15,805 bases of DNA, taken from assembly GCA_002483425.1 (NCBI GenBank), contig DLHW01000005.1:41635-57439 (forward strand). Direction: 5' to 3'. Position 1 is the first letter of the stretch, and each line of letters starts with the position of its first letter. This DNA comes from Methylococcaceae bacterium UBA7658 (GTDB lineage: Bacteria; Pseudomonadota; Gammaproteobacteria; Methylococcales; Methylomonadaceae). The position numbers and the translations under genes are program-made. This document shows, piece by piece, positions 15,625-15,805 of this stretch. The notes below the pieces were generated by a model. It saw only the letters and a list, made by a program, of their open reading frames with translations. It searched no databases and was not told where the DNA came from.

Positions 15625-15654
15625 AAAAAGGAAGGCGCTTTCAACCGCCTTCCT
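15625..15654 (-). terminator. Intrinsic terminator/attenuator between precursor and MNIO genes
   Basis: Read on the minus strand, AGGAAGGCG and CGCCTTCCT form a perfect nine-base-pair stem (15646-15654 with 15629-15637) around an eight-base loop, followed at once by a T-run (15625-15628 plus the end of the stem). It lies 25 bases after the precursor stop and 24 bases before the enzyme start. It should stop most transcripts after the precursor gene and let a minority through, giving much more peptide than enzyme, an arrangement expected for a RiPP operon. Confidence 0.8.
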
Positions 15655-15679
15655 GGCTTGATATGAATTAGATAAAACT

Positions 15680-15805
15680 TTATTTTGCGGCAGGCGCTGG
15701 CGCGGCGGCGGGGGCGGCGGATTTCATGTTCGCGCCGCAAGAACCGTCTTTGCTTTTCTGCATTTCGGCGCAACCTTGCATACCTTCGCCGCAGCCTTGC
15801 ATTTT
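15680..15805 (-). CDS. C-terminal part of a cysteine-containing RiPP precursor (bufferin/HvfA-like)
   Basis: Only the last 41 codons are in the window; the start and any signal peptide lie beyond the edge. On the minus strand the visible end reads as two near copies of MQGC(G/A)E followed by MQKSKDGSCGANM, then an Ala/Pro tail ending in AAK and a TAA stop. Cysteines are at visible residues 5, 12 and 23. A short Gly/Cys-rich peptide directly upstream of DUF692 and DUF2063 genes is the expected substrate of the MNIO enzyme. The motif looks closer to HvfA/BufA2 low-complexity peptides than to DUF2282 (BufA1) peptides, but that is judged from memory. Bufferins are periplasmic and bind copper or other metals; the metal here is unknown. 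Confidence 0.75.
   Translation of the reverse strand, partial: KMQGCGEGMQGCAEMQKSKDGSCGANMKSAAPAAAPAPAAK

Overview
The window is a 15.8 kb piece of a Gram-negative chromosome, most likely from a gammaproteobacterium. The evidence is lipid A/Kdo genes (lpxK, kdsB) in an exbB-exbD-lpxK-Trm112-kdsB order that I know from Pseudomonas, a prmB-aroC pair, many ATGA stop/start overlaps, and roughly 50% GC by eye. A Methylococcales-like methanotroph would fit, but nothing here proves it. I see no tRNA, rRNA, CRISPR array, insertion sequence or integrase.

Layout: (1) At 1-1471 on the minus strand, an FAD/NAD(P)/2Fe-2S oxidoreductase is followed by the first 28 codons of an unidentified gene. (2) A 478-base divergent spacer (1472-1949) carries several short inverted and direct repeats. 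(3) At 1950-4138 on the plus strand, a tight three-gene operon encodes a CDP-alcohol phosphatidyltransferase, a CDP-diacylglycerol synthase and an acylglycerophosphate acyltransferase. The first two resemble E. coli YnbA and YnbB. A large, AT-rich membrane pentapeptide-repeat protein follows at 4185-6284. (4) At 6512-8534, prmB and aroC are separated by one base. (5) At 8681-9364 on the minus strand is a small trypsin-like serine protease with a lipoprotein-like signal; divergent from it is an HcaT-like MFS transporter (9626-10777) ending in a clear terminator. (6) At 10958-13976 on the plus strand is the exbB-exbD-lpxK-Trm112-kdsB operon, with every junction overlapping. (7) At 13997-15805 on the minus strand is a bufferin/Hvf-type RiPP operon: a cysteine-containing precursor (only its C-terminal 41 residues are in the window), a DUF692 MNIO enzyme and its DUF2063 partner. 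A strong intrinsic terminator lies between precursor and enzyme.

How the genes work together: Region 3 could form a self-contained branch from lysophosphatidate to phosphatidate to CDP-diacylglycerol to an unknown phospholipid; the head-group enzyme has Asn at two of the four usual metal-binding Asp positions. Region 6 makes CMP-Kdo and lipid A and adds a proton-motive-force coupled ExbBD motor. Region 7 probably makes a thiol-modified, metal-binding peptide. The most interesting parts are the MNIO operon with its MQGC-repeat precursor, the accessory phospholipid operon, and the chimeric pentapeptide protein beside it.
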